The notes under the pieces were generated by a model, which saw nothing but the letters and a program-made list of their open reading frames with translations, was not told the origin of the DNA and ran no database searches. Positions 36,739 through 48,800 of a stretch of 64,000 nucleotides of DNA are shown piece after piece (the first letter of the stretch is position 1; each line of letters starts with the position of its first letter). This DNA comes from Erigeron canadensis (Eukaryota > Streptophyta > Magnoliopsida > Asterales > Asteraceae). The DNA is taken from assembly GCF_010389155.1 (NCBI RefSeq), contig NC_057767.1, forward strand, positions 21,587,723 to 21,651,722, read 5' to 3'. The position numbers were made by a program, and so were the translations under genes.

Positions 36739-39700
36739 TCAAAGCATGTTTCGGATATCAAGAGACTTGACGTCTGGCATTTCCTCATCATTAAACTCCT
36801 CCCTGCAAAGATTATTGAAATCAGTAAAACAAAAACAAACCAGTATATATGCCTTGTTGTGCTATGCAATTTACCCAGTGTGATCACTAATACCCCATGA
36901 GAAGTGCTAACTCCCATTTGCTATCTTTCAAGTTAAATTGATTATTTCTGCCAATTTCATGTCATTTAATTAAGATATGTCAATTTAAGATGTTTTTAAA
37001 TATATCACGTAAAATATAAGTTTAAGCTAAATATGAAAATACATTCCCTTGCTTTAGATCAGGAAATACACAAATGACCTTTGTTAATAGGAATTCAGAA
37101 TGATGAACAGAGCAGTATAGTCCAATTACTTTGGCGAATATATCCATCATAACTATATATCATAGAAGGAAGTTTTAGAAAACAAAGGCATTGGTGGATC
37201 CAACAAATCCAACAACCCATTTTGGCCCATGAAAAAAAAAAACTACCCAATTTAAGGCATTACCTAACCTGATCATCATGCTACCTCTTTTTAGAGTGTC
37301 ACTGAGAAAAGATGACTCATGAGTCATGATAACTCAATGGCCGCTATTAAACTATTGGCAGGCCTCAACCAAAGTCGAACAATTTAATTATCTCAATTGA
37401 ACTCAAATAGGTATGCCTCTAGATTTGGGCTTCATGAACCTAACTGATCTGAGTTTGTTTGTACTTTGTACAAGATATGGTGTACTATCTCAGTTGAACT
37501 CAAACATGTAAGATCATTTTCTTGACACCCGTTAGGGTTGTCGTTAGCAACACTTATGTGAAAGGTGGCACAGCTAAATCAAGTTATGTCCATCTATATA
37601 AGCTTTTACGAAGCAAGCCAAAGCAACACTTATGTGAAAGGTGGCACAGCTAAATCAAGTTACGTCCATCTATATAAGCTTTTACGAAGCAAGCCAAAGC
37701 TCAAGCACCTACTCCTGCCATCAGAAAGCCAAAAGCAACCCCAATATCTATACTCTATTTTAAAAATATATATATATACTACTTAAAATATCTTAAATTT
37801 AAGTCAAGAATTGATCTCAACCATTTATGTCCAAAAGTTAATCTAAACCACTACTTTTACCAATATACTCGTAACTACTTTCAATTCATCTATCACTTTC
37901 ACCTATTCCCCTTCAATCTTCCCTTCCTCCTCCACCCCCTTGCCCCTCATCTCTCTCACCCGTCTTCCAAAAAACACCATTTGTGCGACAACACACAAAG
38001 TTCAAGCTAGCTAGTTGTCAAAATCCAACATTCAAGTCTACCAACATCCAAAAACCAACAAAGCTCAAGCTGCCAGAGCAAACTAATGTTGGCGCCACCG
38101 TTATGCGCGGATAACCTGCTAGTTGTCAAAAACCAACATTCAAGTCTTCCAAGTTCAAGCTGCCATTATTCCTAAAAGCTGATAACCTTAAGCTGGTCCA
38201 CAAGATTCCTTTAGTTATGTAATGGATGGTATTCTGTATGGCACCTTCGATCCATTTACGCACAAGGGGTCTGTCGGATGGTCCAAATGGGCAAGACTAA
38301 CCCAGTGTATTTCTATGCATAGAACCTCCTAAATGGTTTTAAATTTACTATAGCAATGCACATTACTGTAATCAAGATTTTGCCAGAATCTAGTATTAAG
38401 AAATTTATAAACAATAAAACAAAAAATAAAAAGACTGTCAGATTAATATTGTAACTGCCACAGAGATAGATAATATAACCTTTTCTTTTGTGTTTCCATT
38501 GCTTCAAGAGCATCCTTCTTCAGCTCTTCAAGTTGTGCCTTGGCAATCTTTTTCTCCAGTTGTTCTTCGTATTTAGGCAAGTCTTCTTTGCGAATGCCAA
38601 GCCTACACAGTGAAGACATGAAATACCATGAGTCGATCTATTTTCAGTGTAAATGCTAATTAACAAACTTTACTATTAACTGGTCAACACAAGGCAGCCA
38701 AGTAGTTTCAAAAGTCAAGTTCTAGTCCACAGGTTGAACAATAAAGATTTAGCGGGGACTTTGGGCAACTGTCATAAAATATGGCCTTTCGACCCATTGA
38801 TCCGTTCAACTTTCAAGCTAATTGCTTTGATTAGAGCCACTTGGACAAAACATAACATAAGTTGACTTGTTCAAATATATGGGCCAAAAATTGCAACCCC
38901 TGACAAAAGCCCTGGCTGACATTAAAAAATGTTACCAAAAAAATTCCAGTTTAAAGTCGAGAAAGGTTCTGTGATCTGACTACTGACAAGTGAAACAGAA
39001 TTTTTACACGGCAAGAAAACTTGAGTATCACCATAACAGTAGTTTGGAAGAAAATATTATTTCTATGCAGCTAGTCTGGAAGGTAATATTATTTCTATGC
39101 AGTAGATGCTTACTTTTGGTTTATCTTGTTGAATTCTTCTTGGAGGAGAGCCATCCCCTTCTTGTCATTCCTCATAAGTGGCTTCTTCATTTCCTTCTCA
39201 ACTTTCTCGAGTGCATCCATCATCATAGCCTCTGCACCAAGTTCGTCAGTAAGCCCTCTCCTGCAAATAAGATTTAAGTGTTAAACAAAAAAACCCAGAA
39301 AATCTAAAGGCAACAAAAAATTATAACAATCAAAACTCTCAAATTAATTTCCAAAAATATATATCAATAATCCTTGTCAGTGGTACTCAAACCTTTTTGA
39401 TTAGAATGTAAGAGGCATAAACGGTCATTGATGACTACAACTATAAAAATAAAAAATATAGAGAGAAAAAAAAACCATACTTGAGACGTATATCCTTCAA
39501 GGCCAACAAATAAGACCGGGCATCCTGGATTCCATCGGTTTTCTGCTTGATGGTGAATTGGATCCTCTGAGACTCTGAGAACAAATCTGCCCTGTTCGTA
39601 TGAAATAAAAACATAAGCAATCATGACTAACAACCAAATGCAATCAATTAATTATAATTTGAAAGCACATCCATGAAAATACAGTCACACAGTCATCAAG

Positions 39701-41436
39701 TGGAATAATGTTGCAAAATTAACATGCAACAAGGGCATCAATATACTACCCACCTGAGCTACTAATACCGCGTGAACAGGAAAGGTTACAGAATATTTTC
39801 CTTTCTTATTTCAGTAATCTTGTAAGCACATAATATGAAATACCAGAAAGTCAACACCCTCAAGACCTTTTTACTTTCTAAAAGGAGCCTTTAAGTACTT
39901 ACTTTTCCCTAACAGTCTTCATGACTTTCGCATACTGCTCAACTGCTGCAGGATCTTCAGGGTCAATGGTAATTTTCTCTTTTCGAAGAACCCCGACAGC
40001 TGTGTCAAATTTCTTCTTCACCTCAAGAAAAATACCCTTCAACATTTCTACAAATGCACGTACAAAAATGAACATTAGTAAAATTCATTAAAGCATAAGT
40101 TATTAACTTTCCAGTAAAGTAAGTTACAAAAATCTTCAAGTCAACTCACCATCACCCTTAAGAGCTTTAGGAGCAGCTTCTTTGGCATAAAAGCGAACTG
40201 AGACTGTATGCTGCTGTGGTTGCACAGATAGACTGCCATATACCTGCACAACAACAAAAAAATCCATTTTAAGATGTAGACTCATAATGCAAAGATAAAG
40301 AAACAATTACGCCTAATTTGAAAGTAGAAAAGCACTTATAAAAAAGCAATCCAAACCCCTTATATATTTGGTTCTAAGTCAGGTATGGTGAATGGGTTTA
40401 AACTGGAATCAAACTTGGTTCTATTATTTTTTACTTTCCAGGCTTGGTTGAGATCCAGTTCATCGTAAAACTGTTTCTTAGTAAATACTCATCATGCAAT
40501 CGTGAGTCAATGAGCTTAGGACTCTGTTAATCAGAGTTTGAAGAAATGAAACGTAAAGAGTTTGTTAAGAAAAACATATTTTGAGTCCTGAAAAAACTTC
40601 TACTTGTTTGTGTGTGTTGAAGTTCAAGATGATAACTCAAGCATTTTTTGAAATTCAATCACTTCACAACGTAAGCAATCAATTCAAGGCCATACCCTCC
40701 ATCCTTAAAAACGACAAAAGCATAACAAAAAAAAGGTTTATCAACTTAAACAGATGTGCAAATCGTGAAAATTACGTAACCAACAATAGTAGGAAACGAA
40801 ACCCAAAAAATGATTTTCTTTCGCCAATGGAATCATACAAACTATTAAAGGTATACTTTTATTTAACTGTTATGTAACGCTAAAGCAGGTGCAGTAGTGT
40901 CGGTTCATTGTACATGTGAAATCATTACATATACATGCGAATATATACACATATAAATGAGCATATATGAAAAGCGAAAGCCTTGAATATACTATGATTA
41001 TTCAACTAACGAATCCGATATGCTTATCTATGATTTAAATACTTACAAAAATTTATATGATAATGCAAGCAAATAATATAATAAAACAATAGAAAGGCTA
41101 CACAGTTCATATGTAAACACAAGCATCTAAATTTATTTATTTTTTATAATTTTTTTAATATCTAACAAAGATGAATGTGCGGATTTGAACTCAAGACATA
41201 GGCCGATTGAGATAAAGTTTTTTTTTTACTTTTTTCTTATAAATACATAAATTTCTAAAAACTGTTACTAAAGAATCTAAAAAAAATAAGCAACATTTTT
41301 GTAATTGCTGATTAGAATCATCATAATAATAAATAAATATATATAAATGAAAGCAAAGTAAAAAAAAAAAAAGGTGAATTGATGAGATGAATGAATGGAA
41401 TACCTGGCGAGCGGATCTCGATAGAAATCGAGCCAT
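36739..41436 (-). CDS. MGP1: Mitochondrial ATP synthase 24 kDa subunit (FAd / MGP1-type)
   Basis: Exons in transcript order are 41404-41436, 40150-40243, 39903-40047, 39481-39591, 39114-39260, 38480-38602 and 36739-36802. Phases fit throughout and give 238 residues, matching the plant 24 kDa subunit (about 240). The N-terminus MARFLSRSARQVYGSLSVQP is a mitochondrial presequence. Next come LKGDEMLKGIFLEVKKKFDT, VGVLRKEKITIDPEDP, KADLFSESQRIQ, RGLTDELGAEAMMMDALEKV, KPLMRNDKKGM, NQKLGIRKEDLPKYEEQLE and the end MPDVKSLDIRNML, all diagnostic of this family. The protein is plant-specific, part of F1Fo ATP synthase in the inner membrane, and needed for Arabidopsis male gametophyte function. The last intron holds a Helitron and a tandem repeat. 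A hAT inverted repeat lies 263 bp upstream of the start codon. Confidence 0.93.
37546..37697. repeat. 76-bp tandem duplication in ATP synthase gene intron 6
   Basis: Two adjacent copies, 37546-37621 and 37622-37697, begin AGCAACACTTATGTGAAAGG and are almost identical, so the duplication is recent. Confidence 0.9.
37747..38122 (+). mobile_element. Non-autonomous Helitron in ATP synthase gene intron 6
   Basis: A 376-bp element. The 5' end is A|TCTATACTCTATTTTAAAA; the 3' end has a short stem (GTTAT/ATAAC around GCGCGG, about 38100-38115) followed by CTAG (38119-38122) and a host T. Insertion between A and T without target duplication, plus a 3' hairpin before CTAG, define plant Helitrons. Confidence 0.75.
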
Positions 41437-41698
41437 TTGATTTTGATTGAAAGAAGTGTTTTGTGATTTAATTGATGAAAAGATGAAATGGTTTTGGGGG
41501 AAAAGTTTACTACTCTGACTGCTAGGGCTCTCGCTCAAATAAGATCCAACAAATCGTGAAATGAAATGAAATGAAGTCTATGATCGAAACGACGTCGTAT
41601 TGTTCGATCTTTTAAAACTTTTTAATTACAAACCAATAAACTTTTTTTAATATCTAATATAATATAAAGTTGAAGGCCTGATCGTTTTTTGACATTTT
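41437..41698 (-). promoter_or_regulatory. Upstream region of the ATP synthase subunit gene
   Basis: The 262 bp between the start codon and the hAT inverted repeat presumably contain the core promoter and 5' UTR. I did not find a site II motif here. Confidence 0.35.
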
Positions 41699-42042
41699 CA
41701 GGGTTGGAGCCAGGAATTTGAGTTAGCGGGGACCGAATATTTTTATAAATTACGTGCGACAAATACACATTACAAAATATCATCACAATCCTTTCAAAAA
41801 TATGTGCAAGCTAAAAGAGTTTACTACATAGCTACATCACATGTTAAACTAACTAAAGTGGTTTACTAACTGTCAAAAGAAATCTTCAAAAGTAAGTTGT
41901 CCAGCTAGTTCCTTTGTTCATGGTCTAGTGTCTCTCTGTTAGAAATGAAAACTTAATTAGTTCATAACTAAAAAGACTTTACAAGAGGTACATATTAAAC
42001 CATTAAAAATGCAAAAGTTATTTAAGTAATTACCTGATTCCC

Positions 42043-42602
42043 TTAAAACCGAACACGTCTTCCTTTCTGGGAAAATTCATCGATTATTTGATCTGTAGTA
42101 ACCGTATTAGCAATCTCCCTTTCGATGTTAAGAATCAAGCAACTTTTAAGAAAGTCATTCTTCATCCTAGTACGAAGCCTCGTTTTCACAATTTTCATCG
42201 CTGAAAAAGCTCTTTCAGCGGTTGCGGTCAAATAGTTCATAATTTTTAGAAGTCCCGGCTTCATGGAGCCTTTTACACAACTCAGCAAGTGAACAAGCAT
42301 TTTTCAGTTCTGGATGATTTTGCAAGTCAAGTTCATAATGTCGTAACTCAAGTTTTAACTGGATCCTTTCCTGTTCTGTAAAATCCAAAGGATAAAACTT
42401 TGTTGCCAATTTGCAAATATCATCAATATTGAGAGACTTTTTTGGATCCAATGAAACACTAAGACGAAGAAGTTCTGTAATTGACTCACTAAATCTGGAG
42501 TTCAATTCTTGTAACTGACTATCAACAGCAGCAATAAAAACATCAACCCAATAATGATGCTCAACCGTCACATCATCTTTCTTATGACGAGAACGAATTA
42601 TA
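42043..42602 (-). pseudogene. hAT transposase C-terminal fragment, left arm and spacer
   Basis: Reading leftward, the spacer encodes VEHHYWVDVFIAAVDSQLQE, RFSESITELLRLSVSLDP and DFTEQERIQLKLELRHY, which is transposase core sequence just before the dimerisation domain. The arm then gives NHPELKN, GTSKNYELFD, but a 38-bp deletion at 42227/42228 removes the start of the dimerisation domain and shifts the frame. The rest, AERAFSAMKIVKTRLRTRMK to FSQKGRRVRF, is read in another frame and ends at 42043. Non-functional. Confidence 0.8.
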
Positions 42603-42627
42603 TGAGTTACGACATTATGAACTTGAC

Positions 42628-42948
42628 TTGCAAAATCATCCAGAACTGAAAAATGTTTGTTCACTTGCTGAGTTGTGTAAAAGGCTCCATGAAACCGGGA
42701 CTTCTAAAAATTATGAACTATTTGATCGATTGATCCGTGTTGTGTTAACTCTTCCTATTTCAACCGCAACCGCTGAAAGAGCTTTTTCAGTGATGAAAAT
42801 TGTGAAAACGAGGCTTCGTACTAGGATGAAGAATGACTTTCTTAAAAGTTGCTTGATTCTTAACCTCGAAAGGGAGATTGCTAATACGGTTACTACAGAT
42901 CAAATAATCGATGAAGTTTCCCAGAAAGGAAGACGTGTTCGGTTTTAA
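42628..42948 (+). pseudogene. hAT transposase dimerisation domain fragment, right arm
   Basis: An open 107-residue stretch in the inverted arm: NHPELKNVCSLAELC, then RVVLTLPISTATAERAFSVM, KIVKTRLRTRMKND and the C-terminus QKGRRVRF. This is the complete hAT C-terminal dimerisation domain of the zinc-finger MYM/TTF type. It has no start context or upstream catalytic part, so it is a fragment even though open. Confidence 0.8.
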
Positions 42949-43298
42949 GGGAATTAGGTAATTACTTAAATAACTTTTGCATTTTTAATGGTTTAATATG
43001 TACCTCTTGTAAAGTCTTTTTAGTTATGAACTAATTAAGTTTTCATTTCTAACAGAGAGACACTAGACCATGAACAAAAGAACTAGCTGGACAACTTACT
43101 TTTGAAGATTTCTTTTGATAGTTAGTAAACCACTTTAGTTAGTTTAACATGTGATGTAGCTATGTAGTAAACTCTTTTAGCTTGCACATATTTTTGGAAG
43201 GATTGTGATGATATTTTGTAATGTGTATTTGTCGCACGTAATTTATAAAAATGTTCAGTCCCCGCTAACTCAAATTCCTGGCTCTGTCCCTGTACACA

Positions 43299-44372
43299 CT
43301 AGTATAATTCAACACCCGCGTTGCGGGCTGCAATAATCGTAGATACGTGATAAAAGCAGAAGAAGACAAAGAAAGAACTGATCATCCCACAGTCTTTGGG
43401 CGTTGTCCTGAAAAAGATAATGACACGTCAAATTTACAACTCATGGTAATTAAGGAATTTATATGATAAAAAGTAAAGAGACTAAAACGTTCGTGGCAAA
43501 AGTTAGAAAAATGAAATTTTTAAAAGTAAAAAAAATAAAACTTTCGTGCCAAAAGTAAAAGAAATAAAGTTATACGACAAAAAGTAAAAAGGTTAAAAGT
43601 TTTGTGCCAGGAATGGAAAAAGCTCATCGAAAATTTAAAAAACAAAAGTTATATGGTGCAAAGTAAGATAATAAAACTTTCGTGACAAAAATTAGAAAAA
43701 TAAAAGTGTAAAAAGTAAATAAAACAAAACTTTCGTGCGAAAAGTAAAAGAAGCGAAAGTGATGTGGCAAAAGTAAAATGGTGAAAACTTAAGTAAATTT
43801 ATGTGATCAAAAGTAAAAAGAATGAAACTTTTGTGTCAAAATTTAGAAAAATGAAAGTTTAAAAACTAAATACAACAAAATTTTCATGCGAAAAGTAAAA
43901 GAAATAATGTTTTGTGACAAAAAGTAAAAAGGTTAAAAGTTTCGTGTAGTTGACAAAAGTAAAAAAAACAAAAGTTATGTGGTGAAAAATAACATATAAA
44001 AAAACTTTCGTGATAAAAGTTAGAAAAATAAAAGTATAAAAATTAAATAAAACAAAACTTTCTTGCGAAAAGTAAAAGGAACGAAATTGATGCGGCAAAA
44101 AGTAAAATGGAGAAAACTTTAGTAAATTTATGTGATAAAAAGTAAAGAGAATGAAACTTTCGTGGCAAAAGTTAGGAAGATGAAAGTTTAAAACTAAATA
44201 AAACAAAACTTGCGTGCGAAAAGTAAAAGAAATTAAAGTTATGTGACAAAAAGTAAAAAGACAATTTAAAAAAAAAACAAACATGCTAGCAGACAGCTGC
44301 ACAACTATTTGATAACCAAGTTCACTGTTCATCACTTTTTACTATTCATCTTTAGTTCCCTATTAATATAGG
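43299..44372 (-). mobile_element. Helitron (minus strand) filled with a minisatellite
   Basis: On the minus strand, the hairpin CCCGC-loop-GCGGG (43315-43327) is followed by CTAG (43299-43302) and a host T, a clear 3' terminus. A CCTATATTAATAGGG-type start near 44372 is a plausible, less certain 5' end, next to a TA microsatellite. Most of the interior is a degenerate tandem array. Confidence 0.6.
43440..44270. repeat. Degenerate minisatellite of AAAACTTTCGTG-type units
   Basis: The motif AAACTTTCGTG(G/C)CAAAAGT alternates with AAAGTAAAAAGG and recurs about every 50-70 bp over 830 bp, with drift between copies. The minus-strand open frame 43859-44335 is a translation of this repeat (Phe/His/Leu-rich), not a gene. 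Confidence 0.75.
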
Positions 44373-44589
44373 TATATATATATATATATATATATTTATA
44401 TTCACATTATGTTTTACTAAATTATTTAAATATGATTATTAATATAATTAAGTAAAATAAAATTATTTGAGACATGATTGTCATGGGCTAGACATGAGTT
44501 AGACATAAAATGATGTGGTCGTATATTATTGATAGATGACTAGACATGAAATACATGACTGCGGCTAAACATGCAAGACATGACTGCTA

Positions 44590-45085
44590 GTTGTTAAACT
44601 CCTACGAGTCACGAGTTGACTCTTACGAGTCGAGTCAATTTACATTGGAAACGAGTCAACTCATTAAGTGACTCGTTTTTGTCCAGACTCTTACTAGTCG
44701 CTATGTAAACATGGACCGAGTTACGAGTCGCAAACTTATAATTATTTTAACTTGATACTATGTTTATATATTATATATTATACTTAATTTGCAACATTAT
44801 TTTGGGTGTTATCTATGTAGTTTTGATCATTTTATTGTGAATTTAGAGATAAATTGTAAGTTTATACCTCAAAAACTATTGAACAAGTAATATTTTGGTA
44901 AATTTATTAAGATAATGAACTTAATATACTTTTACAGACGTCACATATATATAATTATACTATATTATGTAGTACTTAAAAATGTCATGACTCTTACGAG
45001 TCGACTCACGTTCCGAGTAACGAGTCGAAAAATCATGTTTTCGAATCGAGTCAAAAATTACGAGTCGACAAGTATGGCTACAGCT
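44590..45085. repeat. Two clusters of ACGAGTC/GACTCGT motifs
   Basis: The heptamer ACGAGTC and its inverse recur densely at about 44600-44735 and 44990-45070, separated by ordinary AT-rich sequence. Such paired subterminal motif clusters are typical of hAT-like non-autonomous elements; the borders and target repeat were not found. Confidence 0.45.
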
Positions 45086-45866
45086 ACCCTCCTTATATCA
45101 CTTTTGATGTATAGAAAGTGAAATTGATATCATGAATATTGATTAATTTACTAAAACTATACATTAGATGTATGTACAATATCATATAGAGTAAATTATT
45201 TCCCTTCATGTATCTAATCTATCTTTTTATCTAGGCAATGCATTATGCATTATCTTATGTGTGTTTCAGATATGATTAAACACGTAAGTCTTACAGCGCC
45301 AAGTAGAACCTGAAACAATCCGGCTTTGACCATGGTCCAAAGGCACAAACCATCTCTTGAAGAGTTGAAGGCATAAATACAGTGTCCCATCCCTGAGAGA
45401 AATGGAGTCGCTCTTCTAAAAGAAAGAGCGCAAAACTACTAATGTTTAAAAAGTACATTCTAGAGAACAGACAGCAAAATCCAAGTAAATAACAGATGTA
45501 ACTATGTAAGAGTAGCAGGCTTAAATAAAGCAGCTTTAACAAGCATATTGCCATCTTTGGAATTCATGTAAAGATTGCCAAATGTAACATACAAATCCAA
45601 TACAAAAAATAGAGTATATGAAACCAGCATAAAGTTTGTCCACTCATTGGGTACATAGACCCTACAGTTCTAAAATCTTAAACGGAGGACTACTTGATAT
45701 GAACAGCAACAACATTCATGTGTTGCATGTAAGCAGCTGCCATGGGAGCCTCGTGTATAGTTTAGGTACAAAAAAGTCAAGGGTGCCAAGTAATGACACA
45801 AATAACAAGAGTATAAAGGAATAAGCAACAAAATCCCATAAGATGAAACAAAAGCAAATGTTACAT
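45086..45866. other. 3' flank of the Rab gene
   Basis: Likely holds the 3' UTR of the minus-strand gene ending at 45867. Open frames here do not resemble known proteins. Confidence 0.4.
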
Positions 45867-48800
45867 TTAGCATGAACAGCCACCACGTTGATCTGTTTCT
45901 GTTACAGCATCGGGAACTCCCTGGAAGTACCTGTAGAAAGAAGGTAAATAAACAAATCAGGAAGCAATTAAAGTTGTACCATCCGCTAACTGACTGATTG
46001 AGTAATGTGAGGCCACTAGAATTGCCAAAATGTGCTATTTGTTTCAACTACATGTGGATAGTGTCAACCCCGATCCATATACTTATTAATAGGCTCAAAT
46101 ATGTTATGCCCCATCTCTAACAAGCTAAACAAGTATAACTACAAAGAGCTTAGCTAAAAGAAATTAACATGCAAAATGAGTTCAAGGTTGAACGGGTACA
46201 GAATCGCCCTAATTGTAGTTACAGCGTATAAAACCTACTAAATTCGTCCGTTCAAGATTTTAGATACATTTGGTATTATGGTTCTTTGGATACATATTTG
46301 CCATTTGCCTATCCATTGATGGAAGAAGATGATCTAAATGCATCCAAGAAAAGGCAGAACTGGTCACTGGTCTATACAGGTTGGTTCAAATCAGAATGAG
46401 CCTGACTGGGTTGATTTGAAAAGATTTTCTACGATAATATTCTTTAACATTCTAAAATTACTTAGTGCCTCGAATATGATTAAAAACACTACATTAATCT
46501 GCTAAACAATCTGACTGGGTCTATACACAAGGTTTTACGCATTAATAGAAACATTAAGAAACTTTTCATACTTACAACCATCAGCTTATTCGACTTATTT
46601 AATTTATTTCCTTTTAAGCTACTTTTTATTCTACCGGTTTGACCTACCCACCTCTAGTAACCACCACTTGGGTGGGTTATTAAGAAAATGTTATCCCCAG
46701 ACACATGTTTCCCTGTTATACGCTTTGTTACATAGAAAATTCTCCGAGAGGCGGATGATGCATAATTTTCTAGGAAACTAACGTAACCATGAGGTCCATG
46801 ATGAGAAACATCACATACTAATGTTAGGGAGAGCTTATATAGTAAGTATTCTAGAGTCGCGAAGGACATCACATACTGAGATAAAAAAAAAGAAAATAAG
46901 ACTTGGAATCTCTTGTTACAAATACATCTCTCAGTTCTCTTGTACTCACAATGTTGGTGTCTCTTCTCTTATTCCAGTACGAATTTTTTTTATGAAGTTT
47001 TATTAAACTATCTTAAACCTCCTAGATTAATGGCCCACATTCTTCCTTTTTAGATCATGTATAATGCAAACAATGAAACAAGATTTTCAGAAAAATGTAA
47101 ACTCAGAAACTGATCGACACGTTCTGTTAAAAAAGAAAATGTGGTTCCAAGTAATAATATAAAACCATAGGAGCACAAAACTAGAAAATTGATGGAAACT
47201 GAGAAACGAGAGTCATGACTCCCATTTCAAAAAATTTGATTAACACAATATATTGCCCACTAACACATCTGATACAAATTGCAATATTAGACTCTACATG
47301 TAGTCATGTGAAGTATACTGTCAGTTATTTGCCTAGGATAATACCCTTCAATAACAATAAAGTAGGAGATACTTAAAAACCTAAAAAAACATAACTGAAG
47401 TTTGTAATAATCACAACCAATGTTCAAAAGATAGGTCGGACCGGCCGATTACTCGGACTCGCCGTGACCCGGAGGAGAGGGCCCTGAGGAGTTGAGTTAG
47501 TCCGACTCTGATTACAATCAGCCAACAGGTCAATCTTGGGTCAAACACGAGATGCTAGGTCAACTTGGGTCAAAATGGTCAATTTTTTTATAAAATAAAT
47601 AAAATAAAGATTGTGCTTTGAAGTAACATGTTTATATTTTTAAACAATTGAGTGTGAACTTTAATTATGTTTATGCTAGACTATTTTTAAGTATAAAGTT
47701 TCTAGGCTATTTCTAATTTTCCATTTATATATAATTTCAAAAAATATGGTTTTAAATTAAAAATTCCAATCCGATTAGTAATAACACCCAAGTTGCCAAA
47801 AACTCCTGACTCGGTCCCCAGCCAGGCCGAGTTCGAGTTCCCCAATCTTGATCACCACGTTGATATAGCTAGCTTTTATTTTGAAGGCATATCAAAGATT
47901 TAACAAACACTGCAAATATTATAGGGCACTCAAATAAAATTGTTAATTTTGATGAGAAAACTAAAGTACCATCTTTGTTCATGACTTTCTTGGCATAATA
48001 AGAGTTTAAGTTACAGCTTTGAGATTTAGTAATTCAATGCTTTCCGCAGAAAATGATTTTGCGTTGGTCACTTCCATAAATGCATATACACAGTAAACTT
48101 ATAACCTAGTTAAAGCTTTTCTTATTGGTAGTAATGTAACAATAAATCAATTATTCATGTTTACAAATTTATTATTATAACAAAATTAGCAGCACTTGAA
48201 AGTTTATTATTGTTAATTGTACTTACAGATCCTGTTCATGCTCGTTTGCCATTGCACTTTTGGCAATACACAGAAATGCATCATCCACATTGTGATCTTC
48301 CTTTGCAGATGTCTCATAGTAAGGTATGTTTCCTTTTGAGCTACACCACTCCATTGCTTTCTTCTCAGAAACCTACATTCAGATTCATAAGAATAAATCA
48401 TAGAAGGTATGGTACGTTATGAAACATTATCAACATAAATTCATACCACTCGGCTATTTCCACCATCTATGTCGATCTTGTTGCCAAGCAATATGAACGG
48501 AAAAGAACCAAGATCGGCAGGATTTGCCTGCAAAATATTTGATATTTTTAGCAAGCCTATTTAATATTTTTAGAAAACCAATACCGTTTTATACTTTAAT
48601 TATTATTCAGGTTCACATATTTATGCTCAAATTCAATATCATTGAAGAGAAAAGATGTCAGTCAAACATACCCTCACCCTCTTCACAAAGAAATGTGCTT
48701 GTTTAATCAAATTTTCGATTTAATGTTATGATACTGGAAGCTATATACACATAACTTTTTGATGCAAAAAATCAAAAAACACGATATTCTGCTATACACC

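Larger units (their letters stand above)
41699..43292. mobile_element. hAT-derived giant inverted repeat
   Basis: The block has outer ends CAGGGTTGGAGCCAGGAATT and its inverse, AATTCCTGGCTCTGTCCCTG, the tips expected of a hAT element. The two arms, 41699-42352 and 42603-43292, are near-identical inverted copies of the 3' end of a hAT transposase gene, reading outward from a 250-bp unique spacer. Flanking 8-mers (GACATTTT and TACACACT) do not match, so either end may have been rearranged. Next to its right end a Helitron begins at 43299. Confidence 0.8.

Noticed and set aside
42215..42664. Single 149-residue hAT frame on the minus strand as one protein
   Set aside because: Its first ~20 residues are the antisense of the right arm of the inverted repeat, and it ends at a 38-bp deletion; it is a chimera of the repeat, not a gene.
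43859..44335. 158-residue Phe/His-rich frame
   Set aside because: It follows the minisatellite in the Helitron and has a low-complexity repeat composition.
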